A stretch of DNA of 57,531 nucleotides from Gammaproteobacteria bacterium (GCA_030147845.1 JASBUN010000050.1:1-57531); one strand, 5' to 3'. Positions 40,517 to 51,456 are shown, numbered from the stretch's first letter. Notes: generated by a model from the letters alone, not told the origin. A program made the numbers and translations.

Positions 40517-42169
40517 TCAGCGCCGCAGGTAGGCCGCGATCAGGAGGACAGCGCCGGAGAGGCCGAGCACCCAACTACTCACCGGCATGCTGCCGAGCAT
40601 GCGCGGGGCGTAGTTGTCCAAGCCAAGATTGATGGCCGCGCTGATCAACAATGCGGCGCCAGCGATGGCGATGACCGAGCGACGATTGGCGCGCTCCATT
40701 TCGCGCCGCAATTTCTCGAACTCGCGCGTCGTGTTGCCGCCGTCGAGTTTGTGGTTTACCGCTTTGTACAGGTATGCGTGCATCAGCGCGGGCAGTTCGG
40801 GCAGCGTCTCCGACCATATCGGAAGATTCTCGCGCAACCGGCGCACGAATGCGCGGGTGCCGACCTGCTCATTCATCCAGCGCTCTAAAAACGGCTTGGC
40901 CGTCGTCCACAAGTCCAAGTCCGGGTAGAGTTGGCGGCCCAGCCCCTCTATATTCAGTAGCGTTTTCTGCAACAACACCAACTGCGGTTGCACTTCCATA
41001 TTGAAGCGCCGTGCGGTTTGGAATAGTCGTAGCAGCACCTGGCCGAAAGAGATCTCTTTTAGTGGACGATTGAAATTGGGTTCGCACACCGTGCGAATGG
41101 CGGACTCGAATTCGTCCACGCGCGTACTTGCCGGCACCCATCCGGATTCCAGGTGTAATTCGGCTACACGTTGATAATCGCGATTAAAAAAGGCGATGAA
41201 GTTCTCGGCCAAATAACGTTTGTCTTCGGGTGTGAGCGTGCCCATGATGCCGAAATCGACAGCAATGTAGCGGCCTTCGGGCGAGACGAAAATGTTGCCC
41301 GGGTGCATGTCAGCATGAAAAAAATTGTGTTTGAACACCTGCGTATAGAAAATCTCGACGCCGTGCTCGGCGAGCCGCTTCAAGTCCACGCCGACGTCTC
41401 GCAGCTGCTCGATATCGCCGACCGGAATGCCGCTGATACGCTCCATGACGATGACATTGCGGCGCGCATAGGGCCAGTAGATATCCGGCACATACAATAA
41501 CGTCGAGCCCTCAAAGTTGCGCCGCAGTTGTGCGGCGTTGGCGGCTTCCCGCACCAGGTCGAGTTCGTCGAAAATGACCTTCTCGAATTCCTGCACTACT
41601 TCGCGCGGACGCAGGCGCCGACCCTCGCGCCAATAGCGCTCGGCCAGGCCGGCGAGGTAATACATCAGGCTCAGATCGCGGCGGATGATTGGCTCGATAT
41701 TCGGCCGCAATACTTTGACCACGACTTCACGCCCGTCGTGTAGCCGCGCGGCGTGCACTTGCGCGATAGACGCCGACGCCAGCGGCGTTTCGTCGAAAAA
41801 CTGAAACAACTCGCCGACCGGTTTGCCGTAGGTGGCCTCGACGATACGACGCGCCTGCTCGCCGGGGAACGGCGGCACGCGATCCTGAAGCTGCGCCAAT
41901 TCGATAGCGATGTCGTCCGGCAGCAAGTCGCGGCGGGTCGATAGAATTTGTCCGAATTTGACGAAGATTGGGCCGAGGTCGGCCAACGCGCGGCGGATGC
42001 GCACGCCGCGTGGCGCGCGCAGCCCACGCAACCAGTACCACGGCGCCAGATAGAGCAGGAAGCGCAGCGGCCGAAACAGGTGGGTGGCGACGATCAGTTC
42101 GTCGAGGCCGTGGCGCACCAAAACCAGGTTGATGTACAGCAGACGTAACAGGTGACCGGGACGAATCAT
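40517..42169 (-). CDS. ubiB: Ubiquinone biosynthesis regulatory protein kinase-like UbiB
   Basis: Atypical ADCK/ABC1-family ATPase of 550 residues needed for ubiquinone production. The family KxGQ motif is present as [18 protein letters not shown], followed by the kinase-like core with [10 protein letters not shown] and DFGIMG. Two C-terminal transmembrane helices (about 500-520 and 527-548) anchor it in the inner membrane. It is the last gene of the leftward hslV-hslU-DUF971-ubiE-ubiJ-ubiB block. A 128-base AT-rich gap separates it from ubiJ and may hold its own promoter. Confidence 0.96.
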   Translation of the reverse strand: MIRPGHLLRLLYINLVLVRHGLDELIVATHLFRPLRFLLYLAPWYWLRGLRAPRGVRIRRALADLGPIFVKFGQILSTRRDLLPDDIAIELAQLQDRVPPFPGEQARRIVEATYGKPVGELFQFFDETPLASASIAQVHAARLHDGREVVVKVLRPNIEPIIRRDLSLMYYLAGLAERYWREGRRLRPREVVQEFEKVIFDELDLVREAANAAQLRRNFEGSTLLYVPDIYWPYARRNVIVMERISGIPVGDIEQLRDVGVDLKRLAEHGVEIFYTQVFKHNFFHADMHPGNIFVSPEGRYIAVDFGIMGTLTPEDKRYLAENFIAFFNRDYQRVAELHLESGWVPASTRVDEFESAIRTVCEPNFNRPLKEISFGQVLLRLFQTARRFNMEVQPQLVLLQKTLLNIEGLGRQLYPDLDLWTTAKPFLERWMNEQVGTRAFVRRLRENLPIWSETLPELPALMHAYLYKAVNHKLDGGNTTREFEKLRREMERANRRSVIAIAGAALLISAAINLGLDNYAPRMLGSMPVSSWVLGLSGAVLLIAAYLRR

Positions 42170-42297
42170 GGAGCGCTCACCGCCATGGTTCTCGACCTAG
42201 CTTGCCGAACAAAATTAACAATATGATTAATCAATAGATTAAGTTATAAGTAGGGAGAAATATAATTTTATGATTAACACTATTTATCGATTTCATG

Positions 42298-42936
42298 TCA
42301 ATTATCTGCCCGATCGGCCGCCGCCGGAGCAAGCGCCTGTTGGAGCCGCTGCACCCGCGCCTGCAGCCGATCGGTATCGGCGCGCAAGACATCGACCGCG
42401 TCGAGCCAAACAGTGACTTCGGACGTTGGCGGTAACTGGCGGCTTTCCTCGTGCAGGTACTCGGCCACATCCTCGCCCAAGCGGTCGGCGGTGCGCCGGC
42501 CCCAGGTGTGCAATGCGCGTACGGCGCGAGCGGTTTGGCGCGCGCCGGCATCGCCGAGCCAATGCGACAACTGCTCTTCCCAATCGATCTTCATGCCGTC
42601 CAGCAGGCGCTTGAGCCGCTGCCCGACTTCCGTGTCACCGTCAATTCGTACGTCGCCGGCAAATAGGACTGCCGACGCGTCCTGACTCAGGCCCATGCGC
42701 ATCAACGCCAGTGGCGTTCCACTGACAACCGCATCGGCATCGCCTTCATAGTTGTCGAGCAACTGCAGGCCATTGGCGCCCGGTAGCACATAGAGGGTCA
42801 GATCCAGGCCGCGCAGATGCAATGCAATGACCTTGCCCTCGAGCGCGCCCATTTGCCGCGCTGTATTGGCATCCAGAGCCAGAAATCGATTCAGTGTCCA
42901 TTCCAGCGCCCCGAGCGCGGCCGTCGGCGTCTTCAT
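42298..42936 (-). CDS. ubiJ: Ubiquinone biosynthesis accessory factor UbiJ (SCP2 domain)
   Basis: A 212-residue lipid-binding protein with an N-terminal SCP2 fold (about 10-110) and a charged helical C-terminus (about 130-205) suited to pairing with UbiK in the soluble ubiquinone complex. The ATG at 42936 (MKTPTAALGALEWTLNRFL) is chosen because the 32 residues before it are low-complexity Ser/Thr and overlap the ubiE coding end. The ubiE-ubiJ-ubiB order matches E. coli. Confidence 0.88.
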   Translation of the reverse strand: MKTPTAALGALEWTLNRFLALDANTARQMGALEGKVIALHLRGLDLTLYVLPGANGLQLLDNYEGDADAVVSGTPLALMRMGLSQDASAVLFAGDVRIDGDTEVGQRLKRLLDGMKIDWEEQLSHWLGDAGARQTARAVRALHTWGRRTADRLGEDVAEYLHEESRQLPPTSEVTVWLDAVDVLRADTDRLQARVQRLQQALAPAAADRADN

Positions 42937-42964
42937 GGCACAGGAACCGCCGAGTGTGGGGCGG

Positions 42965-43726
42965 TCATAACTTGTAACCGCGGTGTACGGCGACGATACC
43001 GCCGCTGAGGTTGAAGTAATCGCAGCGCTCAAATCCGGCGTCCGCCATCATGGCCTTCAGCGTTTCCTGGTCCGGGTGAACGCGGATCGATTCGGCCAAG
43101 TAGCGATAACTCGCCTCATCGCCCGCGACCCACTTGCCCAGCAGCGGCAGCACCTTGAAGGAATACAAATCGTACAGTGGCGCGATGACCGGCACGGTCG
43201 GTTTGGAAAACTCCAAAACCAGCGCCCGGCCACCGGGCTTGAGCACCCGCAGCATCGAGCCTAGAGCGGCCGCCTTGTCGGTCACGTTGCGCAGTCCGAA
43301 GGCGATGGTAATACAGTCGAAATGGTTGTCCGGGAACGGCAGGCACTGTGCGTCGGCCTGCACGAACTCGATGTTACCTACCACGCCGGCATCCACTAGA
43401 CGCGCGCGCCCTTTATTCAACATCGAGCCGTTGATGTCGCTCAAAACGACCTTGCCCTGAGGCCCGACCATGCGGGCGAAGCGCGCCGCCAGGTCGCCGG
43501 TGCCGCCGGCGAGATCCAACACTTGTTGATTGCGTCGCACACCGCTGAGTTCGATGGCGTAGCGCTTCCACAGCCGATGGACGCCGAGCGACATAAGGTC
43601 GTTCATGAGATCGTATTTGTCGGCCACCGAGTGAAAAACTTCGGCTACCTTGCGTGCCTTGTCCTGTAACGGCACTTGTTGATAGCCAAAATGTGTGGTG
43701 CCGGGCCGTTGCTGTTCGTCGCTCAT
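42965..43726 (-). CDS. ubiE: Ubiquinone/menaquinone C-methyltransferase UbiE
   Basis: SAM-dependent C-methyltransferase of 253 residues in ubiquinone synthesis. The SAM-binding motif I reads [16 protein letters not shown], with [17 protein letters not shown] upstream and the family [18 protein letters not shown]. The C-terminus is [11 protein letters not shown]. It precedes ubiJ by 28 bases and follows DUF971 by 135 bases, in which I see no gene. Confidence 0.97.
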   Translation of the reverse strand: MSDEQQRPGTTHFGYQQVPLQDKARKVAEVFHSVADKYDLMNDLMSLGVHRLWKRYAIELSGVRRNQQVLDLAGGTGDLAARFARMVGPQGKVVLSDINGSMLNKGRARLVDAGVVGNIEFVQADAQCLPFPDNHFDCITIAFGLRNVTDKAAALGSMLRVLKPGGRALVLEFSKPTVPVIAPLYDLYSFKVLPLLGKWVAGDEASYRYLAESIRVHPDQETLKAMMADAGFERCDYFNLSGGIVAVHRGYKL

Positions 43727-43861
43727 GATGTGCGCCCCGGGGTTGCGCGGAAATAATGCGAATTGTCGGCCTCAACCGTCATGCATGCAAGCCGCCAGCC
43801 GTCGGCCCAGGCGGCCTTGAGCCATGGCGGTTCGCCATGCAGGCCAAGGGTGCCTGCCGCT

Positions 43862-44230
43862 TCAACTCGCCGGCGGTTGCCGTTGATGGCCGGCTTGGCG
43901 TAAGCGTTCGAGGTAATCGGCCCAGTTGTGTTCTTGGTTTTTGCCGAGGTTGTAGAGCGTGTCCCAAGAATAAATGCCGGTGTTGTGACCGTCATCGAAA
44001 TGGATACAAATGGCATAATGCCCTACCGGTTCGACGCGCTCGATATTGACGCCCTCCTTGCCCACCTGCAGCACTTCCTGGCCGGGCGCATGGCCCTGCA
44101 CCTCCGCCGAGGGCGAAAAGCAACGCAGGTATTCGGCCGGCAGCACATAGTGCGCGCCGTCATCGAATTCGATGTCGAACGTCCGGGATTTGGTGTGAAC
44201 GTTGATCTGGGTAGGTTTAGGTGACGCCAT
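43862..44230 (-). CDS. DUF971 (gamma-butyrobetaine hydroxylase-like N-terminal domain) protein
   Basis: A stand-alone 122-residue domain homologous to the N-terminal region of gamma-butyrobetaine hydroxylase. Characteristic blocks are FDIEFDDGAHYVLPAEYLR and AICIHFDDGHNTGIYSWDTL. No catalytic oxygenase domain is attached. Such proteins commonly sit between hslU and ubiE in gammaproteobacteria, but their role is not established. Confidence 0.9.
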   Translation of the reverse strand: MASPKPTQINVHTKSRTFDIEFDDGAHYVLPAEYLRCFSPSAEVQGHAPGQEVLQVGKEGVNIERVEPVGHYAICIHFDDGHNTGIYSWDTLYNLGKNQEHNWADYLERLRQAGHQRQPPAS

Positions 44231-44302
44231 GCGCGGTCTCTCTCATGTTGCCGAATACGCCTTACCGGGTGGGTGTCCCGCAGGCGTAAAACGGCGGGTG
44301 AT

Positions 44303-45637
44303 TTACAGGATATAGCGACTCAAGTCCTCGTCGTGCGCGAGTTCGGCTAGATGGTCATTTACGTATGAACCGTCGATTTCGATACGTTCACCGCTACGGT
44401 CGGAGGCGCCGAACGATAACTCTTCGAGCAAGCGTTCCATGACCGTGTGTAAACGACGGGCACCAATATTTTCGGTACGCTCGTTTACTTCCCAGGCGAT
44501 CTCCGCGATGCGCTGAATGCCGCTGTCACTGAAGCAGATCTCTACGCCTTCAGTGTCCAGTAATGCGCTGTATTGTTCGGTCAGCGACGCGTCCGGTTCG
44601 CGCAGAATGCGTACGAACTCGTCGACGCCAAGCGCGTCCAACTCTACCCGTATCGGCAGGCGGCCTTGCAGCTCGGGAATTAAATCCGATGGTTTGGATA
44701 AATGAAATGCGCCCGAAGCGATAAACAAAATGTGATCGGTGCGCACCATGCCGTATTTCGTCGAAATCGTGCAGCCCTCCACCAATGGCAACAGATCGCG
44801 TTGAACGCCCTCGCGCGACACGTCCGGGCCGCCGTGCTCGGAACGTTTGGCCACCTTGTCGATTTCGTCGATGAAGACGATGCCGTTCTGCTCCACGTTG
44901 TGCACCGCGGTCAGCTTGAGCTCTTCTTCATTGATCATCTTTGCCGCTTCCTCATCGCGCAGCAATTTCGCCGCGTCTTTCACTTTGAGTTTGCGCGTTT
45001 GGCTGCGGTTTCCACCCATGTTCTGGAACAAGCTTTGCAGCTGGCTGGTCATTTCTTCCATGCCGGGGGGCGCCATGATCTCAACCCCTAGCGGGGCGAC
45101 GGCGATGTCGACTTCGATTTCGCGGTCATCCAATGAGCCTTCGCGTAGCTTCTTACGCAGCTTCTGCCGAGTGGCCGAATCGTCTTCGGGTTGTTCGGAA
45201 GGATCAAAGCCAAAGTTCTGCGGTTTCGGCAGCAGCGCGTCGAGAACGCGCTCTTCCGCCGCGTCCTCGGCGCGGTGGCGCATCTTGTCCATCTCCGATT
45301 CGCGCGTCATTTTTACCGCGACATCGACCAGGTCGCGGATAATGGATTCGACGTCGCGTCCCACGTAGCCGACTTCGGTGAATTTGGTCGCCTCGATTTT
45401 CATGAACGGCGCGTTTGCCAAACGCGCCAGCCGCCGGGCGATTTCGGTTTTTCCGACACCCGTGGGTCCGATCATGAGGATGTTCTTGGGCGTGATCTCG
45501 TTGCGCAATGTATCGTCCACCTGCATACGGCGCCAGCGGTTGCGCAGTGCAATGGCGACCGCGCGTTTGGCCGCGGACTGACCGATGATGTGTTTGTCCA
45601 GTTCCTGAACGATTTCACGCGGGGTCATTTCAGACAT
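44303..45637 (-). CDS. hslU: ATP-dependent protease ATPase subunit HslU
   Basis: AAA+ unfoldase of 444 residues that feeds substrates to HslV. Walker A is [15 protein letters not shown], Walker B is [11 protein letters not shown], and the I-domain lies between. The C-terminal EDLSRYIL is the tail that docks into and activates HslV. It begins 24 bases after hslV, in the same transcription unit. Confidence 0.98.
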   Translation of the reverse strand: MSEMTPREIVQELDKHIIGQSAAKRAVAIALRNRWRRMQVDDTLRNEITPKNILMIGPTGVGKTEIARRLARLANAPFMKIEATKFTEVGYVGRDVESIIRDLVDVAVKMTRESEMDKMRHRAEDAAEERVLDALLPKPQNFGFDPSEQPEDDSATRQKLRKKLREGSLDDREIEVDIAVAPLGVEIMAPPGMEEMTSQLQSLFQNMGGNRSQTRKLKVKDAAKLLRDEEAAKMINEEELKLTAVHNVEQNGIVFIDEIDKVAKRSEHGGPDVSREGVQRDLLPLVEGCTISTKYGMVRTDHILFIASGAFHLSKPSDLIPELQGRLPIRVELDALGVDEFVRILREPDASLTEQYSALLDTEGVEICFSDSGIQRIAEIAWEVNERTENIGARRLHTVMERLLEELSFGASDRSGERIEIDGSYVNDHLAELAHDEDLSRYIL

Positions 45638-45661
45638 GAGAAGACTGCCTTAATCGAGTGG

Positions 45662-46225
45662 TTACGGTTGGTTTGCGTCACCATCAACGCTGTCCAGTTC
45701 TTCGATGGTCAGGTTGCGATTGGTGTAGATACATATATCCGAAGCGATTTCCAAGCCTTTTTCGACGATGGACCGTGCCGAAAGTTCGCTATTTTCCAGC
45801 AGCGCTCGTGCCGCCGCCTGCGCATACGGGCCGCCGGAGCCAATGGCCATCAGATCGTTTTCGGGTTCGATAACGTCGCCGTTACCCGAAATGATCAATG
45901 ACGCGTTACGGTCGGCGACCGCCAGCAGTGCTTCGAGGCGGCGCAACATGCGGTCGGTGCGCCAATCTTTCGCCAACTCAACGGCGGCGCGAGTGAGATT
46001 GCCACCGTGCTTTTCCAGCTTGCTCTCGAAACGCTCGAACAGTGTAAAGGCGTCCGCGGTGCCGCCGGCGAATCCGGCAATGACGCGGCCTTGGTATAAG
46101 CGCCGGACTTTGCGCGCATTACCCTTCATGATCGTATTACCGAGCGAGACCTGGCCGTCGCCACCGATCACGACCTTGTCGCCACGGCGTACCGAGAGAA
46201 TGGTCGTGCCTCTGTACTGCTCCAC
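45662..46225 (-). CDS. hslV: ATP-dependent protease proteolytic subunit HslV
   Basis: N-terminal threonine peptidase of 187 residues. The sequence starts [20 protein letters not shown], so five residues after Met must be removed to expose the catalytic Thr. E. coli HslV starts directly at MTT; the longer pro-form occurs in several proteobacteria. [23 protein letters not shown] is typical. The start is a GTG at 46225 with AGGAGG at 46236-46231, which decides it. hslU follows. Confidence 0.96.
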   Translation of the reverse strand: MEQYRGTTILSVRRGDKVVIGGDGQVSLGNTIMKGNARKVRRLYQGRVIAGFAGGTADAFTLFERFESKLEKHGGNLTRAAVELAKDWRTDRMLRRLEALLAVADRNASLIISGNGDVIEPENDLMAIGSGGPYAQAAARALLENSELSARSIVEKGLEIASDICIYTNRNLTIEELDSVDGDANQP

Positions 46226-46256
46226 GCTATCCTCCTGTATTCGACGAAAGCTGCTG

Positions 46257-46275
46257 ATTATATATGATTTTCAAG
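46257..46275 (-). promoter_or_regulatory. Possible hslVU promoter
   Basis: On the minus strand CTTGAAA (46275-46269), a heat-shock sigma-32-like -35 element, is followed closely by TATAAT (46262-46257), a perfect sigma-70 -10. The two do not form one promoter with standard spacing, and no CCCCAT -10 of sigma-32 is seen. It may be overlapping promoters or chance. Confidence 0.3.
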
Positions 46276-46523
46276 GTCTCAATTAGGCGTAATCGCTAGG
46301 GTTACTAGCACGCCAGGGCCGAATCCGGGCGACTTGCGCCGAGCTGCGGTTGCCCTGCACGGCGCACACAACGTTGCATTGAACTCCCAAGCTTAGCGCA
46401 GCGACGAGCACGAATGATGTCTAATCGCGTTAATATTCGGGGTTATCGCCGGCGGCGAGTCTGCATGCACAGCCGAGACTTGCTGTATGGGGGCGCGCTC
46501 GCCCGGTTTCAATCGATTGCCGA
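46276..46523. other. Intergenic region between hslV and xerC without a recognised gene
   Basis: Nearly 300 bases between the two minus-strand genes carry no gene, tRNA or repeat I can support. Open frames reaching in from the right are shadows of xerC. It contains only the upstream part of the hslV promoter region. Confidence 0.6.
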
Positions 46524-47420
46524 CTACTTCTTGCGTGCGCGTGGGTGGGCACGGTCGTAGACGCGCGCCAAGTGCTGAAAATCCAAGTGGGTATAGATTT
46601 GCGTGGTAGCGATATCGGCGTGGCCAAGCAGTTCTTGCACCGCGCGCAGGTCGCCGGAGGATTCCAGCAGATGGCTGGCGAAGGAGTGACGCAGCTTGTG
46701 TGGGTGTACGCGACTGGCCATGCCTTGGCGCAGTCCCCAATGGCGCAAGCGCTGCTGGATACCACGTGGACTGAGTCGCCGGCCTTGGCGGCCAACAAAC
46801 AAGGCGGTCTCGGTATCGGCGGCCATCTCCGGTCGCAGGCGCAGCCATGCATGCAGCGCCGACAGTGCTTGCCGACCGACCGGGACGACGCGTGTTTTCG
46901 AGCCCTTACCCGTGACGCGGACCACGGCGTCGCCGCGGTCGAGGTCGGCGACGTCCAGCGATATCAGCTCGGCGAGGCGCAGACCGGACGAATACAGCAG
47001 TTCCATGATTGCGCGGTCGCGTACCGACAGCGGCGCGCTGCCCTCGATTTCGAGCAGCTTTGCCATTTGATCGACGTCCAGCGGCTGCGGCAACTTACGG
47101 GCGGCCTTCGGCGCACGGATATCCTGCGCCGGATTGTAGTCGGCCGCGCCCTCGCGCAGCAAAAAATGATAAAACCCTCGAATCGCGGACAATTGCCGCT
47201 GCAGGCTACGACCGGACAAGCCGCGACGGTGGCGCAAGGCGATGAACGCGCGTACCTGGTGCGCGTTGACATCGCCCCAGGAGGCGATGCCGTTGTCGTT
47301 ACAGAAGGCGGCGAAATGATCCAAGTCGCGCGCATAGTGCTGACCCGTCAGTGGCGACAAGCGACGCTCATGGCGCAAATGGTCTTGGAAGCGATCCAGC
47401 CATTGTTGCAGCTTAATCAT
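46524..47420 (-). CDS. xerC: Site-specific tyrosine recombinase XerC
   Basis: Chromosome-dimer resolvase subunit of 298 residues, acting with XerD at dif. The full catalytic set is visible: Arg148 (SGLRLAEL), Lys172 (GKGSKTR), His241 and Arg244 (HKLRHSFASH), His267 (LGHADI) and nucleophile Tyr276 (TQIYTH). An N-terminal SAM-like DNA-binding domain precedes. Its location after dapF-DUF484 is the classic chromosomal xerC context, so it is not a mobile-element integrase. It overlaps DUF484 by eight bases. Confidence 0.96.
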   Translation of the reverse strand: MIKLQQWLDRFQDHLRHERRLSPLTGQHYARDLDHFAAFCNDNGIASWGDVNAHQVRAFIALRHRRGLSGRSLQRQLSAIRGFYHFLLREGAADYNPAQDIRAPKAARKLPQPLDVDQMAKLLEIEGSAPLSVRDRAIMELLYSSGLRLAELISLDVADLDRGDAVVRVTGKGSKTRVVPVGRQALSALHAWLRLRPEMAADTETALFVGRQGRRLSPRGIQQRLRHWGLRQGMASRVHPHKLRHSFASHLLESSGDLRAVQELLGHADIATTQIYTHLDFQHLARVYDRAHPRARKK

Positions 47421-48129
47421 GGTCCGCTGCGTTGCGATGATGCGCCCGCAGTGCGGCGCCGACGATGTGGCTCAAGCGATTCAGGAACAATGTACCCATG
47501 CCGGGGTGGAAGCGTTCGGCATCGCGGCTGCCGATGGCGAGCATGCCGAATTCGGCGCGGCGACCCAATGGAATCAGCGCCGCTGAACCGAGTTCGTCGG
47601 CCTGATCGGCAAAAAGGAAGGACATCTGTTCGCTGGTGAGGCGTCCGCACAGGGGCCGGCTGTTCTTAAAAAACGTGTCGAATGGCTGCAGTCGATGATC
47701 GTCACGGGCCACCACCGAGATACTGCTATGCGCCGGCGCGTCGGCGTGTGCGAATAGATAAATCGGTACGGCGTCGGCGTGAAACTCATGGCGCAGGGTA
47801 TGTTCGACGGCACTGAGTACATGGTCCAGATCGCGCGCCTCGATCAACGCTTCGGTAAGATGAAGCATGTGTTCACTTAGGCGATCATTATCGCGTCCGA
47901 GTTGCACCAGTTCTTTGAGTTTGCGCCGCATGTCGCGGTTTTGATCGCGCAGCACGCTGATTTGATATTCCACCAGCGACACCGCCGGACCGCAGCTGTG
48001 TGGAATTTGGAGCGTTGCCAGCAAGGCGGCGTGGTGCTCAAAGAAGTCGGGGTGTTCGCGCAAATAATCGGCGACCTGTTGATCCGTGATAGCTTGCTCG
48101 CCGAAGTTTCGATCTTGTTGTGTGCTCAT
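47413..48129 (-). CDS. DUF484 family protein (GAF-like)
   Basis: A 238-residue cytoplasmic protein with an N-terminal helix-rich part ([29 protein letters not shown]) and a GAF-like C-terminal domain. It is invariably found between dapF and xerC (E. coli YigA position). Function is not established. It overlaps dapF by four bases and xerC by eight, indicating tight co-translation. Confidence 0.92.
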   Translation of the reverse strand: MSTQQDRNFGEQAITDQQVADYLREHPDFFEHHAALLATLQIPHSCGPAVSLVEYQISVLRDQNRDMRRKLKELVQLGRDNDRLSEHMLHLTEALIEARDLDHVLSAVEHTLRHEFHADAVPIYLFAHADAPAHSSISVVARDDHRLQPFDTFFKNSRPLCGRLTSEQMSFLFADQADELGSAALIPLGRRAEFGMLAIGSRDAERFHPGMGTLFLNRLSHIVGAALRAHHRNAADHD

Positions 48130-48953
48130 ATATTGATCTTTCCTTCAAACACCGTGGCGGTCGGTCCGGTCATGTAGACCGCATGACCGGCGCCGTCCCA
48201 GCTTACCACAAGAGCACCGCCGGGTAGATCAACGGCAACGCGCGTGTCGAGGCGTCCCCACAGGCGTCCGACCACGACCGCCGCGCAGGCGCCCGTACCA
48301 CAGGCTAAGGTTTCGCCGGCGCCGCGCTCGAACACGCGCAAGCGGATGTGCTCGCGGTCCACGATCTGCATGAATCCGACGTTGACCCGCTGCGGGAAAT
48401 CGGCGTGTCGTTCGATACGTGCGCCGAGCGTGGGTACGGCCGCGCGCTTGATATCATCGACCAGCAACACGGCATGCGGATTGCCCATGGACAGCGCGCC
48501 GACCGTATAGTGCTCGCCATCGACCAGCAACGTGTAGTGAGTGGCCTGTGCCGCGGCGCGTAACGGGATGTCGTTTGGCGCCAGGCGCGGCTCGCCCATG
48601 TCGACCCGAACTTGGCCATCGGCTTCGACAACCAGCGTAATTACACCGGCCAATGTATCGACTCGAATTTCGGCCTTGTCGGTGTAGCCCTTGCTGCGCA
48701 CGTAATGCGCGAAGCAGCGCGCGCCATTCCCGCATTGCTCCACTTCGCCGCCGTCGGCGTTAAAGATACGATAACCGAAATCCGCGCCGGCGCGCGCCGG
48801 CTCGACCATCAGCAGTTGATCACAGCCGATGCCAAAGTGACGATCGGCGATCCGGCGAATCTGGTCCGCAGTCAGCTCGATCCGCCGCGACATGGCGTCG
48901 ACAACGACGAAATCGTTGCCTAATCCATGCATTTTGGTGAATTCGAGCCACAT
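48126..48953 (-). CDS. dapF: Diaminopimelate epimerase
   Basis: Cofactor-independent epimerase of 275 residues converting LL- to meso-diaminopimelate for lysine and peptidoglycan. The two catalytic cysteines are visible in [14 protein letters not shown] and ACGTGACA. The N-terminal [19 protein letters not shown] is diagnostic. It continues the lysA pathway, whose gene is 3.2 kb upstream, but the CLC, CoA-binding and methyltransferase genes lie between. Confidence 0.97.
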   Translation of the reverse strand: MWLEFTKMHGLGNDFVVVDAMSRRIELTADQIRRIADRHFGIGCDQLLMVEPARAGADFGYRIFNADGGEVEQCGNGARCFAHYVRSKGYTDKAEIRVDTLAGVITLVVEADGQVRVDMGEPRLAPNDIPLRAAAQATHYTLLVDGEHYTVGALSMGNPHAVLLVDDIKRAAVPTLGARIERHADFPQRVNVGFMQIVDREHIRLRVFERGAGETLACGTGACAAVVVGRLWGRLDTRVAVDLPGGALVVSWDGAGHAVYMTGPTATVFEGKINI

Positions 48954-49015
48954 GCTCCAAGCCTACCAGAAACGTCCATGCTCGACATCGGCTGTAGCGC
49001 AGCTTGAGCGCGCGG

Positions 49016-50905
49016 CTATTTATTATGTTTGCGTTTACGCAGGGAGATATGGCGTTCGACCGATCGTAGTTGTTGTAGCCGCCGGGCATGAGCGGCGAGG
49101 ATGTCGCCACGGGTGAGAATGCCGACGATACGATGCGGTTCGTCGGCGGCGACGACCACCAGCCGACCGACATTATGATCAACCATGTGGTCGGCGGCTT
49201 GGCGCAACGAGTGATGTTCCTGAACCACGAGCGCGGCCCGTGCTAGTCGTTGGCTTACCCGCGCCGAGGGGTCGCCATCGCCGTCCAATAGATCGCGGCG
49301 CGTAAGTACGCCACACAGCCGACCCGAATCATCGACCAGCGGATAACCTTGGTGTTTCGCTCCGGCGGCGCCGGAATGCAGCCACCGGCGTACTTGCTCG
49401 AGCGAGTCGGAGCCATTAAGCGTGACGACTTGGCGCACACAGGCGTCGCCGACGCGCACCTGCTCGAGGTAGTCGGCCGAGTACTCGTCCGGCACATGCA
49501 CTCCGCGACGGCTGATTTTCTCGGTCATGATGGTCGTTCTCATGCTTAAGGCCGAGACCAGATAGGCGGCCGTGCACCCGCCCAGCAATGGCAGCAGGCC
49601 GGCGAACTGCCGCGTCGTTTCGAACGCGAACACCACCGAGGTCAGCAGCGCTCGCGATGCGCCGGCAAACATGGCGGCCATGCCGACCAGGCCGGCGATG
49701 CGCGGATCGACGCCCAGCCGCGGAGCGACCAGCATCATGGCTATCCCCGTCACTGCGCCCAGCGCTCCGCCAATGGTGAATAAGGGCGCCAATGTTCCGC
49801 CCGAGGTGCCACTACCCAGGGCAATGGACCAAGACAACAGTTTCATTAGACCAAGAACCAGCAGCGCGGCGAAGCCCAGTTGGCCATTCACGATGTTGGA
49901 AATATTGTCGTATCCCACGCCCAAGGTTAAGGGTGCGAAATAGCCGATAGCGCCGACCAACAAGCCGCCGATGGCCGGCCACCACATCCAATGCACAGGC
50001 AGTTTCGCGAACTGGTCCTCAACGGCATAAACGGCGCGCGTGATGGCTACGCTCAGGATTCCGATCAACGCGCCGAGCGCGACGTAAAACGCCAGCGATC
50101 CGGCTCCGGGAATGGCGATATTCGGCATGGCAAATATCGCTGCACTACCGACCGTGGCGAACCGCACGCCGGTTGCCGTTACCGCCGCGAGCGCAACCGG
50201 AATCAGCGAACGCGGCCGTAGTTCGAACAATAGCAATTCGACGGCAAGCAGGGTTGCAGAGATCGGTGCCGCAAAAATGGCGGCCATGCCGGCAGCAGCG
50301 CCGGCGGCCAGCAACACTTTGCGCTCGTGTGTGGTCACCCGTAGCAATTGTCCGAGCACGGACCCGAGTGCGCCGCCGGTGGCGATGATCGGCCCTTCGG
50401 CACCGAACGGTCCGCCGGTACCGATGGCGATGGCGGACGACAATGGCTTCAAGAACGTGACCCGGGGTTGTATCTTCGATTCATTACGTAATATTTGTTC
50501 CATCGCTTCCGGAATTCCGTGGCCACGGATCGCCGCGGAACCCCAACGCGCCAGCGCGCCGACGACCAGACCACCCATCGCCGGTACTACCACCACCCAG
50601 GCACCTAGATGATGGTGGGCAGGCGACGCCGCGGTAAAAGACAGGCGGCCGTAAAACGCGACATTCGTGCATAGATCGATGAGCGCGACCAGCGTTTGGG
50701 CGATGAACGCAGCCGCGACACCCAAGGTGATCGCGAACGTCGAGATGATAAGCACACGTCGGTCCACCAAGGTCGAGCGACGCGGCATGTTCGCCTGTTC
50801 CAATGCGGCGCCGAGAGACGGTGTGACCGCAAGAGCGTCGGTGCTCGCATCCTGGCGCACGGAATGGCGGTTGTTTTGGTCGGGGCCTGGGTCGCGCGTT
50901 GTCAT
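49016..50905 (-). CDS. CLC-family chloride channel/transporter with CBS domains
   Basis: A 629-residue membrane protein. A ~45-residue hydrophilic lead precedes the CLC core (about 48-450). The selectivity-filter motifs are readable in modified form: GHGIPEAM for GSGIP, GPFGAEGPI with the gating Glu retained, and SGGTLAP for the third motif. Two C-terminal CBS domains (about 480-615) suggest nucleotide-regulated gating. The ATG at 50905 is preferred over a TTG at 50911. It is inserted between lysA and dapF, genes usually adjacent. Whether it is a channel or an H+/Cl- exchanger cannot be decided. Confidence 0.9.
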   Translation of the reverse strand: MTTRDPGPDQNNRHSVRQDASTDALAVTPSLGAALEQANMPRRSTLVDRRVLIISTFAITLGVAAAFIAQTLVALIDLCTNVAFYGRLSFTAASPAHHHLGAWVVVVPAMGGLVVGALARWGSAAIRGHGIPEAMEQILRNESKIQPRVTFLKPLSSAIAIGTGGPFGAEGPIIATGGALGSVLGQLLRVTTHERKVLLAAGAAAGMAAIFAAPISATLLAVELLLFELRPRSLIPVALAAVTATGVRFATVGSAAIFAMPNIAIPGAGSLAFYVALGALIGILSVAITRAVYAVEDQFAKLPVHWMWWPAIGGLLVGAIGYFAPLTLGVGYDNISNIVNGQLGFAALLVLGLMKLLSWSIALGSGTSGGTLAPLFTIGGALGAVTGIAMMLVAPRLGVDPRIAGLVGMAAMFAGASRALLTSVVFAFETTRQFAGLLPLLGGCTAAYLVSALSMRTTIMTEKISRRGVHVPDEYSADYLEQVRVGDACVRQVVTLNGSDSLEQVRRWLHSGAAGAKHQGYPLVDDSGRLCGVLTRRDLLDGDGDPSARVSQRLARAALVVQEHHSLRQAADHMVDHNVGRLVVVAADEPHRIVGILTRGDILAAHARRLQQLRSVERHISLRKRKHNK

Positions 50906-51036
50906 ACACAATCCGGTAGTCGAGGCGTGCGCGCATTTTATCCATTCGGCCTGACCATTTCAGGTGATTTATTCGGGATAGGCAGGCGTTTTGGTGGGTG
51001 CCGGATACGCTGACTGGGCGCCAAAGCGCGCAGCGG

Positions 51037-51456
51037 TTAGCCGATCAACGCACGATGGTCGCGGTAGATGCAGCGATTCATGACCACCAACAGGCCGGCC
51101 CGCTGAGCACGTAGCGCGGCCGCTTCGTTGACGACGCCATCTTGTAGCCACAGTGCGGGCAGGCCGAGTTCGATGCAGGTATCGACGATGGCGTCGACAT
51201 GTTGCGGTGCGCGGAATACATCAACCAGATCAATGGGCGCGGGCACCTCGTGCAGATCGGCGTAGGCGCGCTCGCCAAGCACTTGGTCGAGCGCCGGACG
51301 CACCGGGATTATTTTGTAGCCGAAGCCCTGTAGTGCAGCGGCGACGGTGTGACTCGGCCGGGTCGGCTGTGGCGACAGGCCGACTACGGCGATGCGCTGC
51401 ACGCGCTGTAACAACGCGCGTATGTCATCGGGCGATGGATTTTCGAATTTCTGCAC
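51037..51456 (-). CDS. CoA-binding domain protein (YccU type)
   Basis: A 139-residue single-domain Rossmann protein of the CoA-binding family. It contains VVGLSPQPTRPSHTVAAALQ, corresponding to GxSxxPxRxS, then ALWLQDGVVNEAAALRAQRA and the C-terminal VVMNRCIYRDH with its family cysteine. YccU-like proteins bind CoA and have no assigned reaction. It follows the methyltransferase by 16 bases and precedes the CLC gene by 131. Confidence 0.9.
   Translation of the reverse strand: MQKFENPSPDDIRALLQRVQRIAVVGLSPQPTRPSHTVAAALQGFGYKIIPVRPALDQVLGERAYADLHEVPAPIDLVDVFRAPQHVDAIVDTCIELGLPALWLQDGVVNEAAALRAQRAGLLVVMNRCIYRDHRALIG

Noticed and set aside
43723..44016. 97-codon frame in the gap between ubiE and DUF971
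   Set aside because: It overlaps the DUF971 coding region in another frame and shows no conserved pattern.
46524..47420. Mobile-element integrase
   Set aside because: The tyrosine recombinase is in the dapF-DUF484-xerC operon and has XerC features; no attachment repeats or phage genes are present.
46545..47639. 364-codon open frame on the plus strand
   Set aside because: It mirrors xerC and part of DUF484, both supported by full motif sets and operon overlaps.
48820..49182. 120-codon frame across the dapF start and CLC end
   Set aside because: It overlaps both genes in a different frame, and its translation is unlike any known family.
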